A stretch of 13,826 nt of DNA, taken from an uncultured Alphaproteobacteria bacterium. GTDB taxonomy: Bacteria; Pseudomonadota; Alphaproteobacteria; Reyranellales; Reyranellaceae. Shown one piece after another: positions 5,942 to 13,181 of this stretch (positions are counted from its first letter, which is position 1; each line of letters opens with the position of its first letter). The notes beneath the pieces were generated by a model. That model worked only from the letters and a program-made list of their open reading frames with translations. It ran no database searches and had not been told where the DNA came from. Where the stretch lies: assembly GCA_903929895.1 (NCBI GenBank), contig CAIYWM010000608.1:1-13826 (forward strand), in the 5' to 3' direction. Made by a program: the position numbers and the translations under genes.

Positions 5942-6601
5942 TTACCGACACGCCTCGATGCGCGGGGGTGCGCCGAGCACCGTGGCGACTTTCGAGATGT
6001 CGAGGCAGCGCGTGCCGATCCAGGCCTTGGTCTGCACGAGGATCGCGAAGCGGGCGAAGGTGTCGGCCTGTGCCTCGGGCGTCGGTCGCTTGCGCGCCAG
6101 CAGCCAGGTGAGCGCATAGAGGTTGCCGGTCGCGAAGTCGGCCGATGGGATGTCGGGATCCTTCGCCCAGAGGGCCACGTTCTTCTGGGCCGCGCCTGTC
6201 GGATCGGCGAGACCCGCGAGCCACGCGCTGGCGTTGGAGGCCAGCGCATAGGACCCGCCATTCTGGGCGATCAGCGCCTTCACCTGTTCGGCCACGGAGA
6301 TGTAGCCCTTGCCCTCGATCGTGCTGCCGGCGCAGCCGATGCGGCAGAGCGCCACGAACGTCAGATACTCGGCGAGGATGATCTCGATGTTGCCGTTGTT
6401 GTGCCGCCTCCAGGCGCGCGCGAGGTTCCATCCTTGCGTGAGCTCCGCGCCGGTCCATGGCTTGGCGGCCAGGGGCGTGTCGCGCTCCAGGTCGCCGATC
6501 ACGGCCTGGGCGGCGGCCTGCCATTCGGGAGGGATCTGGGCGGCGGCCGGCGTGGCGGTGCCCAGCAGCATCAACAGCAGGATCGAGAGGAGTCGTTTCA
6601 C
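5942..6601 (-). CDS. Secreted protein of unknown function
   Basis: I do not recognise this 219-residue protein. It begins with a clear Sec signal peptide: MKR, a leucine-rich core and a probable cleavage after ATPAAA (residue 21). The mature part is mostly helical in character, without transmembrane segments. It has four cysteines (C86, C90, C199, C218), an even number compatible with disulfides in the periplasm; C86 and C90 form a CX3C pair. The start codon is GTG at 6601, preceded by GAAGGGAG, a good ribosome binding site that overlaps the stop of the upstream gene. Only 12 bases separate it from the transglutaminase-like gene, so the two are probably one operon. The gene ends just before the REP-like repeat. 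No function should be assigned. Confidence 0.8.
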   Translation of the reverse strand: MKRLLSILLLMLLGTATPAAAQIPPEWQAAAQAVIGDLERDTPLAAKPWTGAELTQGWNLARAWRRHNNGNIEIILAEYLTFVALCRIGCAGSTIEGKGYISVAEQVKALIAQNGGSYALASNASAWLAGLADPTGAAQKNVALWAKDPDIPSADFATGNLYALTWLLARKRPTPEAQADTFARFAILVQTKAWIGTRCLDISKVATVLGAPPRIEACR

Positions 6602-6613
6602 GGCAGGCTCCCT

Positions 6614-7279
6614 TCAGTATTTGCGCGCCGTCGTGCGGTCGCGGCTTTCGTATTGGACGAGGTCGTCGGCCCGCAGCACGGTGGCATCGGGCGGCATCAG
6701 CCAGCGCCTCTGCGCCGGCCTGATCAGCGGGTAGTGGCGCGCATCGTCGAGCGCGGCGCCGACCTCCCAGCAATCCTCTTCGCTGGTGATCCAGGTGTCG
6801 GGCGCGAAGCGGCGCAGGTCGATCGAGACCGAATAGGTTCGCAGCGTCTTGCGGCCCTTGTTGAAGTACTCGTGGAAGTACGACATCGCGAGCTCGCGCA
6901 GGCTGCGATAGACCGGGTCGCGCCAGCGCAGCCAGACATGGTTGCTCTTGGAGATCGCGCCCCAGCAGCCGTCGCGGCGGAACAGGGTGACGACGTGATC
7001 GGCATCCTCGCGCGTGGACGTGAGGTCCATGACCAGGGGCGGCTCGCCCTGCAGCCACAGCGCGCAGGCCGCGACGAAGGCCGCCTCGAGGCAGTGGGCC
7101 TCGCGATGGCGCAGCACGCCGCGCACGGAGCGCAGGCAATCGCCGTTCGGCTCGAAATTGGCCGGGAGGGCGGAAAGAAATTCCTGCACGCGCTGCGGCG
7201 TGCGCAGCGACGTGAGGATGCATCCGTCGGCGGCGGTGAGGCCGAGGTCTGCCGGAGTGGGGCGTTTGCGTCTGCGCAT
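6614..7279 (-). CDS. Transglutaminase-like (papain-fold) protein
   Basis: This 221-residue protein has no signal peptide. The cysteine of [16 protein letters not shown] (C63) starts a hydrophobic helix, and H95 in [10 protein letters not shown] leads into a strand and [10 protein letters not shown]. This Cys-helix, His-strand order is the transglutaminase-like/cysteine-protease fold; the third catalytic residue may be N113 or D121 in the following segment. It may act as a peptidase, amidase or acyltransferase, but the substrate is unknown. The ATG at 7279 was chosen because the longer frame would run into the tRNA-Ala gene. It is followed at 12 bases by the secreted protein gene. Seven cysteines and a basic N-terminus (MRRRKR) are noted. 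The fold assignment is made by eye and is moderately sure. Confidence 0.75.
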   Translation of the reverse strand: MRRRKRPTPADLGLTAADGCILTSLRTPQRVQEFLSALPANFEPNGDCLRSVRGVLRHREAHCLEAAFVAACALWLQGEPPLVMDLTSTREDADHVVTLFRRDGCWGAISKSNHVWLRWRDPVYRSLRELAMSYFHEYFNKGRKTLRTYSVSIDLRRFAPDTWITSEEDCWEVGAALDDARHYPLIRPAQRRWLMPPDATVLRADDLVQYESRDRTTARKY

Positions 7280-7360
7280 CGAGTGCAATTGTGCCGTGAT
7301 GCGCCGTGACAGGCCAGCGAATGAAGGCCGGATGGCAACGGCTAAGGGGTCGGGGGTGGT

Positions 7361-7436
7361 TGGTGGAGCTGAGGGGGATCGAACCCCTGACCTCCTCATT
7401 GCGAACGAGGCGCTCTCCCAGCTGAGCTACAGCCCC
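7361..7436 (-). tRNA. tRNA-Ala (anticodon CGC)
   Basis: The minus strand folds into a complete cloverleaf of 73 bases plus an encoded CCA (7361-7363). The anticodon loop is TTCGCAA, so the anticodon is CGC and reads GCG. The acceptor stem GGGGCTG/CAGCTCC contains the G3:U70 pair that marks alanine tRNAs, and the discriminator is A. The T arm AGGGG-TTCGATC-CCCCT and D arm GCTC/GAGC are perfect. Confidence 0.98.
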
Positions 7437-7458
7437 CTCCGACCCTTGGAGAACCGCG

Positions 7459-7487
7459 CGGATAATGGTTGCCGGGCCCCCTGTCAA
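7459..7487 (-). promoter_or_regulatory. Promoter of tRNA-Ala
   Basis: On the minus strand a perfect -35 TTGACA (7487-7482) is followed after exactly 17 bases by TATCCG (7464-7459). Transcription would begin near 7452, about 16 bases before the mature tRNA. Confidence 0.8.
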
Positions 7488-7498
7488 GCAAACCGGCC

Positions 7499-7511
7499 TG
7501 TGATAGCGTCC
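7499..7511 (+). promoter_or_regulatory. Possible -10 region of ridA
   Basis: TGTGATAGCGTCC is nearly identical to the string upstream of diiron gene 2, and its core matches the one before ribA. It lies 40 bases before the ridA start codon and is back to back with the tRNA-Ala promoter. No clear -35 is seen. Confidence 0.4.
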
Positions 7512-7551
7512 GGCCGGCAATTCGATCCGCATTTTCGATGGAGAGTAGACG

Positions 7552-7944
7552 ATGGCCCACGCCAAGAAGGTCGTTCAGACCGACGCCGCCCCCAAGGCGC
7601 TCGGTCCCTATTCGCAGGCGGTCGTGGCCAACGGGCTGGTGTTCTGCGCCGGCCAGATCCCGCTCGACCCCGCGACCGGCGAGATCGTCGAGGGCGGCAT
7701 CGCCGAGCAGACGCACCAGGTGCTGAAGAACCTGCGCGCGGTGCTGAAGGCGGCGGGCAGCGATCTCGGCCATGCGGTCAAGACGACGGTGTTCCTGAAG
7801 AGCATGGACAGCTTCGCGGCCATGAACGAAGTCTATGGGCTGCCCGAGTATTTCGGCAGCTCGACGCCCGCGCGCTCCACCGTGGAAGTCGCCCGGCTGC
7901 CGCGCGACGTGATGGTCGAGATCGAAGTTGTCGCCCTCGCCTGA
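7552..7944 (+). CDS. ridA: RidA family enamine/imine deaminase
   Basis: This 130-residue protein is of the normal length for RidA (YjgF/YER057c/UK114). RidA proteins form trimers and hydrolyse reactive enamine/imine intermediates such as 2-aminoacrylate made by PLP enzymes. The signature [23 protein letters not shown] (split here as [12 protein letters not shown] at 106-117 and RDVMVEIEV after it) includes the catalytic arginine R108 and E123. GPYSQAV (18-24), [10 protein letters not shown] (31-40) and the [10 protein letters not shown] helix are also typical. The ATG at 7552 has GGAGAG six bases upstream. It is the first of a run of plus-strand genes; the next gene starts four bases after its stop, suggesting coupling. 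Confidence 0.96.
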   Translation: MAHAKKVVQTDAAPKALGPYSQAVVANGLVFCAGQIPLDPATGEIVEGGIAEQTHQVLKNLRAVLKAAGSDLGHAVKTTVFLKSMDSFAAMNEVYGLPEYFGSSTPARSTVEVARLPRDVMVEIEVVALA

Positions 7945-7948
7945 CACC

Positions 7949-8188
7949 ATGGCCAGCCTGGTGACATGGATGCTGGCCCTGGGCTCCCTCACGGTGGCCG
8001 TCATGCTGGTCGGTTACGTGCTGATGTCCCTCATCCTCATCATCCCGACCTGGCGCATCTGCACGCGGGCCGGCTACTCCGGCGCGCTGTCGCTCTTTCA
8101 TCTGGTGCCGTTCATCGGCTCGTTCATCGTCATGGGCATGCTGGCCTTCAGCACCTGGCCCGCCGGCGAAGCGCCACCGAGGCGCTAG
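7949..8188 (+). CDS. Small two-helix membrane protein
   Basis: This 79-residue protein has two strongly hydrophobic segments (about residues 5-32 and 48-68) joined by a short basic loop with [12 protein letters not shown]. The ATG at 7949 follows the ridA stop by four bases; an upstream TTG at 7928 overlaps ridA and is less likely. Its loop and second helix resemble residues 30-75 of the FHA-like protein encoded next (WRI...AG...G, then AF..WP..E), which points to a tandem duplication of a membrane module. The pattern of a KAG/RAG-G loop between two helices recalls DUF5684-like membrane domains, but I am not sure of the family. No function can be given. The gene was judged real from its position, spacing and this similarity. 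Confidence 0.7.
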   Translation: MASLVTWMLALGSLTVAVMLVGYVLMSLILIIPTWRICTRAGYSGALSLFHLVPFIGSFIVMGMLAFSTWPAGEAPPRR

Positions 8189-8191
8189 CCG

Positions 8192-8845
8192 ATGGGCGTG
8201 GAAATCGCAGCTCTCACGAGCTTCTTCGGCCTGACCGGTGCCTTCGCGCTGGTCGGCACCGTGCTGGCGGCGTGGATGGCCTGGCGCATCGTCGAGAAAG
8301 CCGGGCTGCCCGGATGGACCGGCCTCGGCGCCATCCTGCTCACGCTGACCGGCGTGGGCACCATCGTGCCTCTGATCCTGCTCTGGATCTTCGCCTTCAT
8401 GCGCTGGCCGCGCGACGAACCCGCGGCCGGGGGCGGGGCTGGCTACGGCTTCGCGCCTCCGCCCCGGCCCGCACCGGCGACCGGGCCGGTCGCTCTGGGC
8501 GGCCCCTCGATGGCCCTGCCCGATGCGCGTGGGTGGCGGCTCTCCGGCACGCTCGGCAACGGCGGCACGGTCTCGCTCGCGGTCGCCGGCACGTCGGGCA
8601 CCTATGCGCTGACCGGCGCCCCGGGCGGGGCGGCGACCGATCTCTGCGTGCCCGATCCCTCGGTCGGCCGGCCCCATGCCAGGCTGATGCTCTCGGGTCA
8701 GCGCCTGGGCCTCGAGGATCTCGGCAGCCCGGGCGGCACCTTCATCGACGGCGCCCGGCTGCTGCCCGAGCATGGACCGCGCGACATCAGCGCAGTGCGC
8801 TCGATCCGCCTCGGAAGCGTGGAACTCGCCCTTTCACGGGCCTGA
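8192..8845 (+). CDS. Membrane-anchored FHA-like domain protein
   Basis: This 217-residue protein has two membrane segments (about 10-32 and 44-68), a Gly/Pro-rich linker (77-106) and a C-terminal forkhead-associated-like domain (about 115-216). FHA features are DPSVGRPHARL (S157, H162), LEDLGSPGGTFIDG (176-187) and the closing IRLGSVELAL strand. FHA domains bind phosphothreonine peptides. Here the usual GR at the first binding loop is GA (142-143), and the usual N of the S-x-N-G-T-F motif is G, so phosphopeptide binding may be lost or altered. The start ATG lies three bases after the previous stop, indicating an operon. The N-terminal module resembles the preceding 79-residue protein. The linker and domain order suggest an FHA domain on the cytoplasmic face. 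Confidence 0.85.
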   Translation: MGVEIAALTSFFGLTGAFALVGTVLAAWMAWRIVEKAGLPGWTGLGAILLTLTGVGTIVPLILLWIFAFMRWPRDEPAAGGGAGYGFAPPPRPAPATGPVALGGPSMALPDARGWRLSGTLGNGGTVSLAVAGTSGTYALTGAPGGAATDLCVPDPSVGRPHARLMLSGQRLGLEDLGSPGGTFIDGARLLPEHGPRDISAVRSIRLGSVELALSRA

Positions 8846-8886
8846 ATGGGCTTGTGATCGGTAAGGCCCGCCGAGTAGGGTGCCGC

Positions 8887-8905
8887 GGCCGGCGGTTGGC
8901 CGGCC
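8887..8905. other. Intergenic hairpin before yggT
   Basis: GGCCGGC-GGTTG-GCCGGCC is a perfect 7-bp stem with a 5-base loop in the 78-base gap between the FHA-like gene and yggT. No T run follows, so it is not a typical intrinsic terminator. It could mark an mRNA end or processing site, or be chance in GC-rich DNA. Confidence 0.35.
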
Positions 8906-8923
8906 TCAAGGCGCGGGGACCCG

Positions 8924-9217
8924 ATGCTGTCGTTGGCGGTGCTGATCGACAAGATTATCGACATCTACACCTGGATCGTGATCGCGAGCGCGATCATGAG
9001 CTGGCTGGTGGCGTTCGGTGTGGTGAACATCCGCAACCGCTTTATCAGCGTCGTGGTCGACATGCTCTTCAAGTTGACCGAGCCGGTCCTGCGCCCGATA
9101 CGCCGCATGCTGCCGAACCTCGGCGGCGTCGACATCTCGCCCGTCATCCTCCTGCTTGGTCTGTTCTTCATCCGCAGCCTGCTGTGGGAGTATGTCTGGC
9201 CGGCCTTCGTGCGCTGA
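8924..9217 (+). CDS. YggT family membrane protein
   Basis: This 97-residue integral membrane protein matches the YggT family: a first helix ending in IVIASAIMSWLVAF, then VVDMLFKLTEPVLRPIRRMLPNLGGVDISPVILLLGLFFIR. The stretch TEPVLRPIRRMLP followed by GG.D.SP is the family hallmark. The molecular role is not settled; cell-shape and osmotic-stress links have been proposed for related proteins. The ATG at 8924 has GGGGA eight bases upstream. Its stop codon TGA is followed directly by the DUF167 gene, and folD comes next, an arrangement I believe recurs in alphaproteobacteria. Confidence 0.94.
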   Translation: MLSLAVLIDKIIDIYTWIVIASAIMSWLVAFGVVNIRNRFISVVVDMLFKLTEPVLRPIRRMLPNLGGVDISPVILLLGLFFIRSLLWEYVWPAFVR

Positions 9218-9264
9218 GCACTGCACCGGCCGACCCCCTTTTCCTGCGACGAACCTCCGGCGGC

Positions 9265-9537
9265 GTGACCATCCGGCTGCGCGTGCAGCCGCGGGCGCGC
9301 CGTACGGCGCTTGAACGTACGCCCGAAGGGGCGCTCAAGGCCGCAGTGACGGCGGCGCCCGAGGATGGCAAAGCCAACGACGCCGTCGTCGCGCTGCTGG
9401 CGAAAGCGTGGCGCCTTCCGAAATCGACCTTCGAGATCGTGCGCGGCGGGACGGCGCGAGAGAAGACCCTCATGGTCGCGGGCGATACTGCCATGCTCGC
9501 CGACCGGTTTGCCGAATGGATGCTCAAGAATGGCTGA
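9265..9537 (+). CDS. DUF167/YggU family protein, start uncertain
   Basis: This is a small cytosolic protein of the DUF167 (YggU) family, of unknown function. The family core is present: [13 protein letters not shown], then [17 protein letters not shown], then [18 protein letters not shown]. The first standard start is GTG at 9265 (90 residues), but the in-frame sequence just upstream, PLFLRRTSGG, looks like the normal beginning of the family. A CTG at 9214 overlapping the yggT stop as CTGA, or a GTG at 9184 overlapping yggT by 34 bases, would include it. No clear ribosome binding site decides this. The 3' end overlaps folD by eight bases, so translation of the two is probably coupled. Confidence 0.88.
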   Translation: MTIRLRVQPRARRTALERTPEGALKAAVTAAPEDGKANDAVVALLAKAWRLPKSTFEIVRGGTAREKTLMVAGDTAMLADRFAEWMLKNG

Positions 9538-10432
9538 TGCGAAACTGATCGATGGAAAAGCCTTTGCGGGTGGCCTGCGCCAGCGCGTGGGCGCTGAGGT
9601 TGCCGACTTCGTGGCCAAGGGTGGCCCGAAGCCCGGCCTGGCCACGGTGCTGGTCGGCGACGATCCGGCCAGCCAGGTCTATGTCCGCAGCAAGGGCAAG
9701 CTCGCGGTCGAACTCGGCATGGCGAGTTTCGACCATCAGCTGCCCGAGGACACGACGCAGGCCGAGCTGCTGGAGCTGATCGGGCGCCTCAACGTCGATC
9801 CGGCGGTCAACGGCATCCTGGTCCAGCTGCCGCTGCCCAAACACCTCGACACGGCCCAGGTCCTGATCTCCATCGATCCCGCCAAGGACGTCGACGGCTT
9901 CCATCCGGTGAACGTCGGCCGCCTCGGCTCGATCGCGCCCGGCGCCCCGCTCGACTTCCCGGTTCCCTGCACGCCGCTTGGCGTCTCGATGCTGCTGCAG
10001 GACGCGCTGGGATCGCTGTCGGGCCTCAATGCGGTGATCGTCGGCCGCTCCAACCTCGTCGGTCGCCCGGTGGCGCAACTGCTGCTGCGCGCCGATTGCA
10101 CGGTGACCATCACCCATTCGCGCACGCGCGACCTGCCGGGCCTCTGTCGCCAGGCCGATATCCTGGTGGTGGCGATCGGCCGGACCGAATTCGTGAAGGG
10201 CGACTGGATCAAGCCGGGGGCGGCGGTGATCGATGTCGGCATCAACCGAATCCCGACGGCGGAGGGCAAGAGCCGGCTGGTCGGCGACGTGGCCTTTGCC
10301 GAGGCGCAGAAGGTGGCGGGATACATCACCCCCGTGCCGGGCGGTGTCGGCCCCATGACCGTGGCCTGCCTGATGTTCAACACGCTCCAGGCCGCACGCC
10401 ACAAGGCCGGATTGGCGATGGCGGCCGCCTGA
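9530..10432 (+). CDS. folD: Methylenetetrahydrofolate dehydrogenase/cyclohydrolase
   Basis: This bifunctional cytosolic enzyme converts 5,10-methylene-THF to 5,10-methenyl-THF with NADP and then to 10-formyl-THF, supplying one-carbon units for purines and fMet. It has 300 residues, full length for the family. Y51 and K55 in YVRSKGK are the catalytic pair; [13 protein letters not shown] and [14 protein letters not shown] follow. The NADP-binding [14 protein letters not shown] lies in the Rossmann domain, and [10 protein letters not shown] is near the C-terminus. The ATG at 9530 lies inside the end of the DUF167 gene (eight-base overlap). The stop is only seven bases from the end of the convergent GSCFA gene, with no terminator between them. 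Confidence 0.98.
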   Translation: MADAKLIDGKAFAGGLRQRVGAEVADFVAKGGPKPGLATVLVGDDPASQVYVRSKGKLAVELGMASFDHQLPEDTTQAELLELIGRLNVDPAVNGILVQLPLPKHLDTAQVLISIDPAKDVDGFHPVNVGRLGSIAPGAPLDFPVPCTPLGVSMLLQDALGSLSGLNAVIVGRSNLVGRPVAQLLLRADCTVTITHSRTRDLPGLCRQADILVVAIGRTEFVKGDWIKPGAAVIDVGINRIPTAEGKSRLVGDVAFAEAQKVAGYITPVPGGVGPMTVACLMFNTLQAARHKAGLAMAAA

Positions 10433-10439
10433 GCGGCGG

Positions 10440-12167
10440 TCAGGCCCTTCCGACGACGCGCCTGATCAACGCCGTCGACCAGCGCATGGCGCTCTGGATC
10501 GGACGTTCCGGGAAAGGTTCTGCCCGGCCGGCCTGGCGCACCGGCAGTCGCGCTTTTCTGATCTCGGCGCGCAGGCGCAGGGCGGTCGTTTCGTTCGGAG
10601 CGAGGAGCAGGGCCCGGTCAACCCATTCGGTGGCCTCCGGCCAGCGATCGTGGGCCGCCAGGAATTCGGCCAATCCGACCATGTAGGCGGGACTTTCGGC
10701 GAGTCCGTTGCACTCCCGCCAAAGGGCTTCGGCATCTGCGGGCCGCCCCAGTTTGTCGAAGTATCGCGCCTTCCAGTGGAGCAGCAGCGATTTACGCTCG
10801 AGAGGCCAGCGGATCTTGTCGAGGACGGCGAAACCCTCCTCGAACCGGCCGAGATGATAGCAGGCCTCAACCCGCTGCAGGGACGCGTCGAGCCGCGCCT
10901 TGCCGCTCTCGCACGCCTTCTCGGCGTGCAACGCGGCTTCCTCGTGGCGACCGGTCTCATTGTAGCGGCGCGCGAGGAGAGTGCGTGCGGGAGCGCTTTC
11001 GTGTGTTTCGAGCAATTTGAGCAGCAGGGCTTCCGCCGCAGCGCCGCCGCCCGCCCTCAGATGCGCCTGCGCCAGCGCGATGGTGAGGTCGGGACTCGTG
11101 GGATTCGAGGCCCAGGCGCGCTGCAGACGCTTGAGCCCGACCTCGAAACGGCCGGCCGCGGCATCCTCGCGGGCGTTTGCGATCACGCTGGCGATACTGT
11201 CGTCGCCGGTGGCGACATAGCGATTGATCATGCGGTCGACGTTGAAGCGTACCATCGACACTTGGATATGGATTTGATCGTCGGCGAAGGCGACCGACCG
11301 GTCGGTCAGGACCACGCTCTCGTAGGAAGGAAAGTACTCGATGTGGGGATAGCCGGTGACGAACGGCTCGACCGCCGCCCGCAGGACCGACTTGCTGTAG
11401 GAGTTTGCCACCGCCACGTCGGACGAGGTGAAGGTCGCCAGGAGCGGCACGGGCGACACGGTGAGGATGATGCGATGGTCTCGGGGGCAGACCCGGCCAA
11501 GCAGGTCGACCAGGTCGGCGAGCGAGCGCGTCACGTCCGCGTAGTCCAGCACATGCAGCTCGAAGCGCGACGGATCGGTCCGGGTGACGACCTTGGGCGG
11601 CGGGCAGTTGATGTAGAGGCCCGAGCGAGTGTCGAACCATGCCTCGATCAACCCGAGGGTGATCAGCACCACGTTGCTGCTGGCGAGCTGACGGTAGATT
11701 GCGCTGATGTCGTCTCGCCGCTTGATCAGCCGTTCGGCAGAGACGGGCCGATAGGTGATGGCCAGCTGCGGGTCGACGTAGCGTCCAGTCGCGACTTCGA
11801 TGGCATGCCGTTCGACGTCGAATTCCTCGAGGCCGAACGCCCAGCGGATCTGCGGCGCAATCGCCGGCGGCACATAGTTGTTCAGGACCGACACCGGATC
11901 GCCGCTCCACCACGTCTTGTCGACCTGCAGCCCCAGGGTGGGAATCTCGAAGCCGCGTGCGGCGAGTGCCTTTTCGATGCCGCGGGCGAAGCAGGAGCCG
12001 ATGGTAAAGATGCGCTGACCCGGCTCCAGCATGAAGCGAGGCTTGAAAGACGGATCGGCGAAATGCGCGAATCGATTGGCGGGATCGTCGCGACGCGGCC
12101 AGGCCCTGTCCGGGTTTGTCTTCAATGAGCCGTAGGCATCGGCAGCGCTGATCCGGCGAATTGGCAT
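10440..12167 (-). CDS. GSCFA-domain protein with C-terminal TPR repeats
   Basis: The N-terminal part (about residues 45-315) is a GSCFA domain, named for its motif, seen here as FTIGSCFARGIEKAL (GSCFA at 57-61). The domain is regarded as SGNH-hydrolase/esterase-like, with the serine of GSC as likely nucleophile. ITLGLIEAW, ILTVSPVPLLATF and a DDQIHI segment are also present. Residues about 330-545 form TPR-like helical repeats (AGRFEVGLKRLQRAWASNP, LGRFEEGFAVLDKI, HDRWPEATEWVDRALLLAP), usually protein-binding. A basic tail follows. At 575 residues the protein is longer than a GSCFA domain alone. There is no signal peptide, so it is probably cytoplasmic; related proteins are often linked to polysaccharide or surface chemistry, but the substrate here is unknown. 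The ATG at 12167 has AGGGA six bases upstream. Confidence 0.88.
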   Translation of the reverse strand: MPIRRISAADAYGSLKTNPDRAWPRRDDPANRFAHFADPSFKPRFMLEPGQRIFTIGSCFARGIEKALAARGFEIPTLGLQVDKTWWSGDPVSVLNNYVPPAIAPQIRWAFGLEEFDVERHAIEVATGRYVDPQLAITYRPVSAERLIKRRDDISAIYRQLASSNVVLITLGLIEAWFDTRSGLYINCPPPKVVTRTDPSRFELHVLDYADVTRSLADLVDLLGRVCPRDHRIILTVSPVPLLATFTSSDVAVANSYSKSVLRAAVEPFVTGYPHIEYFPSYESVVLTDRSVAFADDQIHIQVSMVRFNVDRMINRYVATGDDSIASVIANAREDAAAGRFEVGLKRLQRAWASNPTSPDLTIALAQAHLRAGGGAAAEALLLKLLETHESAPARTLLARRYNETGRHEEAALHAEKACESGKARLDASLQRVEACYHLGRFEEGFAVLDKIRWPLERKSLLLHWKARYFDKLGRPADAEALWRECNGLAESPAYMVGLAEFLAAHDRWPEATEWVDRALLLAPNETTALRLRAEIRKARLPVRQAGRAEPFPERPIQSAMRWSTALIRRVVGRA

Positions 12168-12252
12168 CGTGTCCCTGATCCTCTGGACACGTGGCTACCA
12201 TCCCGGAGCGGCTTGGGGAACGCTGGTCCTCCCATCCGCCGGCCGCATGCCG

Positions 12253-13164
12253 TCAGTTCTTCAGCATGCCCGCGACCAGCGCCGTCACGTTGTGGCGCAT
12301 CATCTTCTCGTAGGTCGGGGCCGGTCCATCCGGGCCTGACAGCGCATCGGTGTAGAGGCGCGGGCCGACCACGGCGCCGGATTCGCGCGCGATCTGGTCG
12401 ATCAGGCCGGGGTTGGTCATGTTCTCGACGAACAGCGCCTTGATGCGATGTTCGCGCACCTCGCGGATCAGCGCGGCGACGTCGCGCGCCGAGGGCTCGC
12501 TGCTGGTGTTGTAGCCGCGCGGCGACTGGAACTTCACGCCATAGGCGCTGGAGAAGTAGCGGAAGGAATCGTGGCCGGTGATCGCCCGCCTCTTGTCGGC
12601 CGGCACCCTGGCGATCTCGGCCTTCACCCAGGCGTCCAGGTCGACCAGCCGGCGATCGAAGGCCTGGGCTCGTTCGCGGTAGTGGGCGGCGTTCGGCGGA
12701 TCGGCCTCGGCGAGGCCCTTGGCGATGTTGGCGACGTAGGTGCGGGCACGTTGCACGTCCTGCCAGCAATGCGGGTCGGGCCCTTGCCCGTGCGAGTGTC
12801 CATGGGAATGGCCATGGTCCGCGCCGGCCTTGAGGGTTGCGACGCCGGCGGTCGCCACGATCGCCTTGCCCTTGAAGGGCGCGGCCTTGGCCAGCCGGTC
12901 GATCCAGCCCTCGAAGCCCAGCCCGTTGCTCACCAGCACCTTGGCATCGGCCAGGGCGCGCGCGTCGGTGGGGCGCGGCTGGTAGGCATGGGCGTCGATG
13001 TCAGGACCGACCACGACCGACAGCTCGACCTTGTCGCCGGCCACCTCGGCCAGCAGGTCGCCCAGGATCGAGAAGGTCGCCACGGCCTTGATCGGAGCCT
13101 GCGCCGAAGCGGGCAGGGCGACGGCGAGGAGAGTGGGTGTCAGGAGGAATGCACGACGGAGCAT
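12253..13164 (-). CDS. znuA: Periplasmic zinc-binding protein of a ZnuABC-type transporter
   Basis: This 303-residue substrate-binding protein (cluster A-I) captures Zn2+ in the periplasm for an ABC importer. A signal peptide is clear (MLRRAFLLTP..., cleavage after PASA, residue 21). The expected metal ligands are H59 (DAHAYQPRPTDA), H132 (PDPHCWQDV), H198 (TGHDSFRYF) and D273 (LYTDALS). A histidine-rich loop, DHGHSHGHSHG (116-126), sits before the second ligand as in zinc-specific ZnuA proteins. The motif DGPAPTYEKMMRHN near the end is typical. The ATG at 13164 directly follows a Zur-type operator, supporting zinc over manganese. The znuB and znuC partners are not in the window; the downstream gene is unrelated (85-base gap). 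The start codon may be nearly leaderless. Confidence 0.94.
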   Translation of the reverse strand: MLRRAFLLTPTLLAVALPASAQAPIKAVATFSILGDLLAEVAGDKVELSVVVGPDIDAHAYQPRPTDARALADAKVLVSNGLGFEGWIDRLAKAAPFKGKAIVATAGVATLKAGADHGHSHGHSHGQGPDPHCWQDVQRARTYVANIAKGLAEADPPNAAHYRERAQAFDRRLVDLDAWVKAEIARVPADKRRAITGHDSFRYFSSAYGVKFQSPRGYNTSSEPSARDVAALIREVREHRIKALFVENMTNPGLIDQIARESGAVVGPRLYTDALSGPDGPAPTYEKMMRHNVTALVAGMLKN

Positions 13165-13166
13165 TT

Positions 13167-13181
13167 CGTTATAATATAACG
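13167..13181 (-). promoter_or_regulatory. Zur operator overlapping the znuA promoter
   Basis: CGTTATAATATAACG is a perfect 7+1+7 palindrome that matches the known Zur box core (GTTATA-N-TATAAC) of proteobacteria. It fills the gap between the prdX stop and the znuA start. Within it, minus-strand TATTAT (13176-13171) makes a good -10, with TCGACT 16 bases upstream as a weak -35 inside prdX. Zinc-loaded Zur bound here would block znuA transcription. Confidence 0.88.

Noticed and set aside
5829..7565. Minus-strand frame of 578 codons spanning tRNA-Ala, the REP-like repeat and two genes
   Set aside because: It crosses a tRNA and a terminator and conflicts with the two recognisable minus-strand genes.
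7966..9264. Long plus-strand frame leading into the DUF167 gene
   Set aside because: The upstream part overlaps the 79-aa, FHA-like and yggT genes in another frame and has no coding character of its own. Only the end, from about 9214-9265, belongs to DUF167.
10650..12128. Plus-strand open frame of 492 codons
   Set aside because: It is a shadow of the GSCFA/TPR gene on the minus strand. It is rich in G, D, R, A and H with no recognisable domain.
12168..12252. Search for a terminator between znuA and the GSCFA gene
   Set aside because: No hairpin with a T run is visible in these 85 bases. Only the GSCFA ribosome binding site can be recognised.
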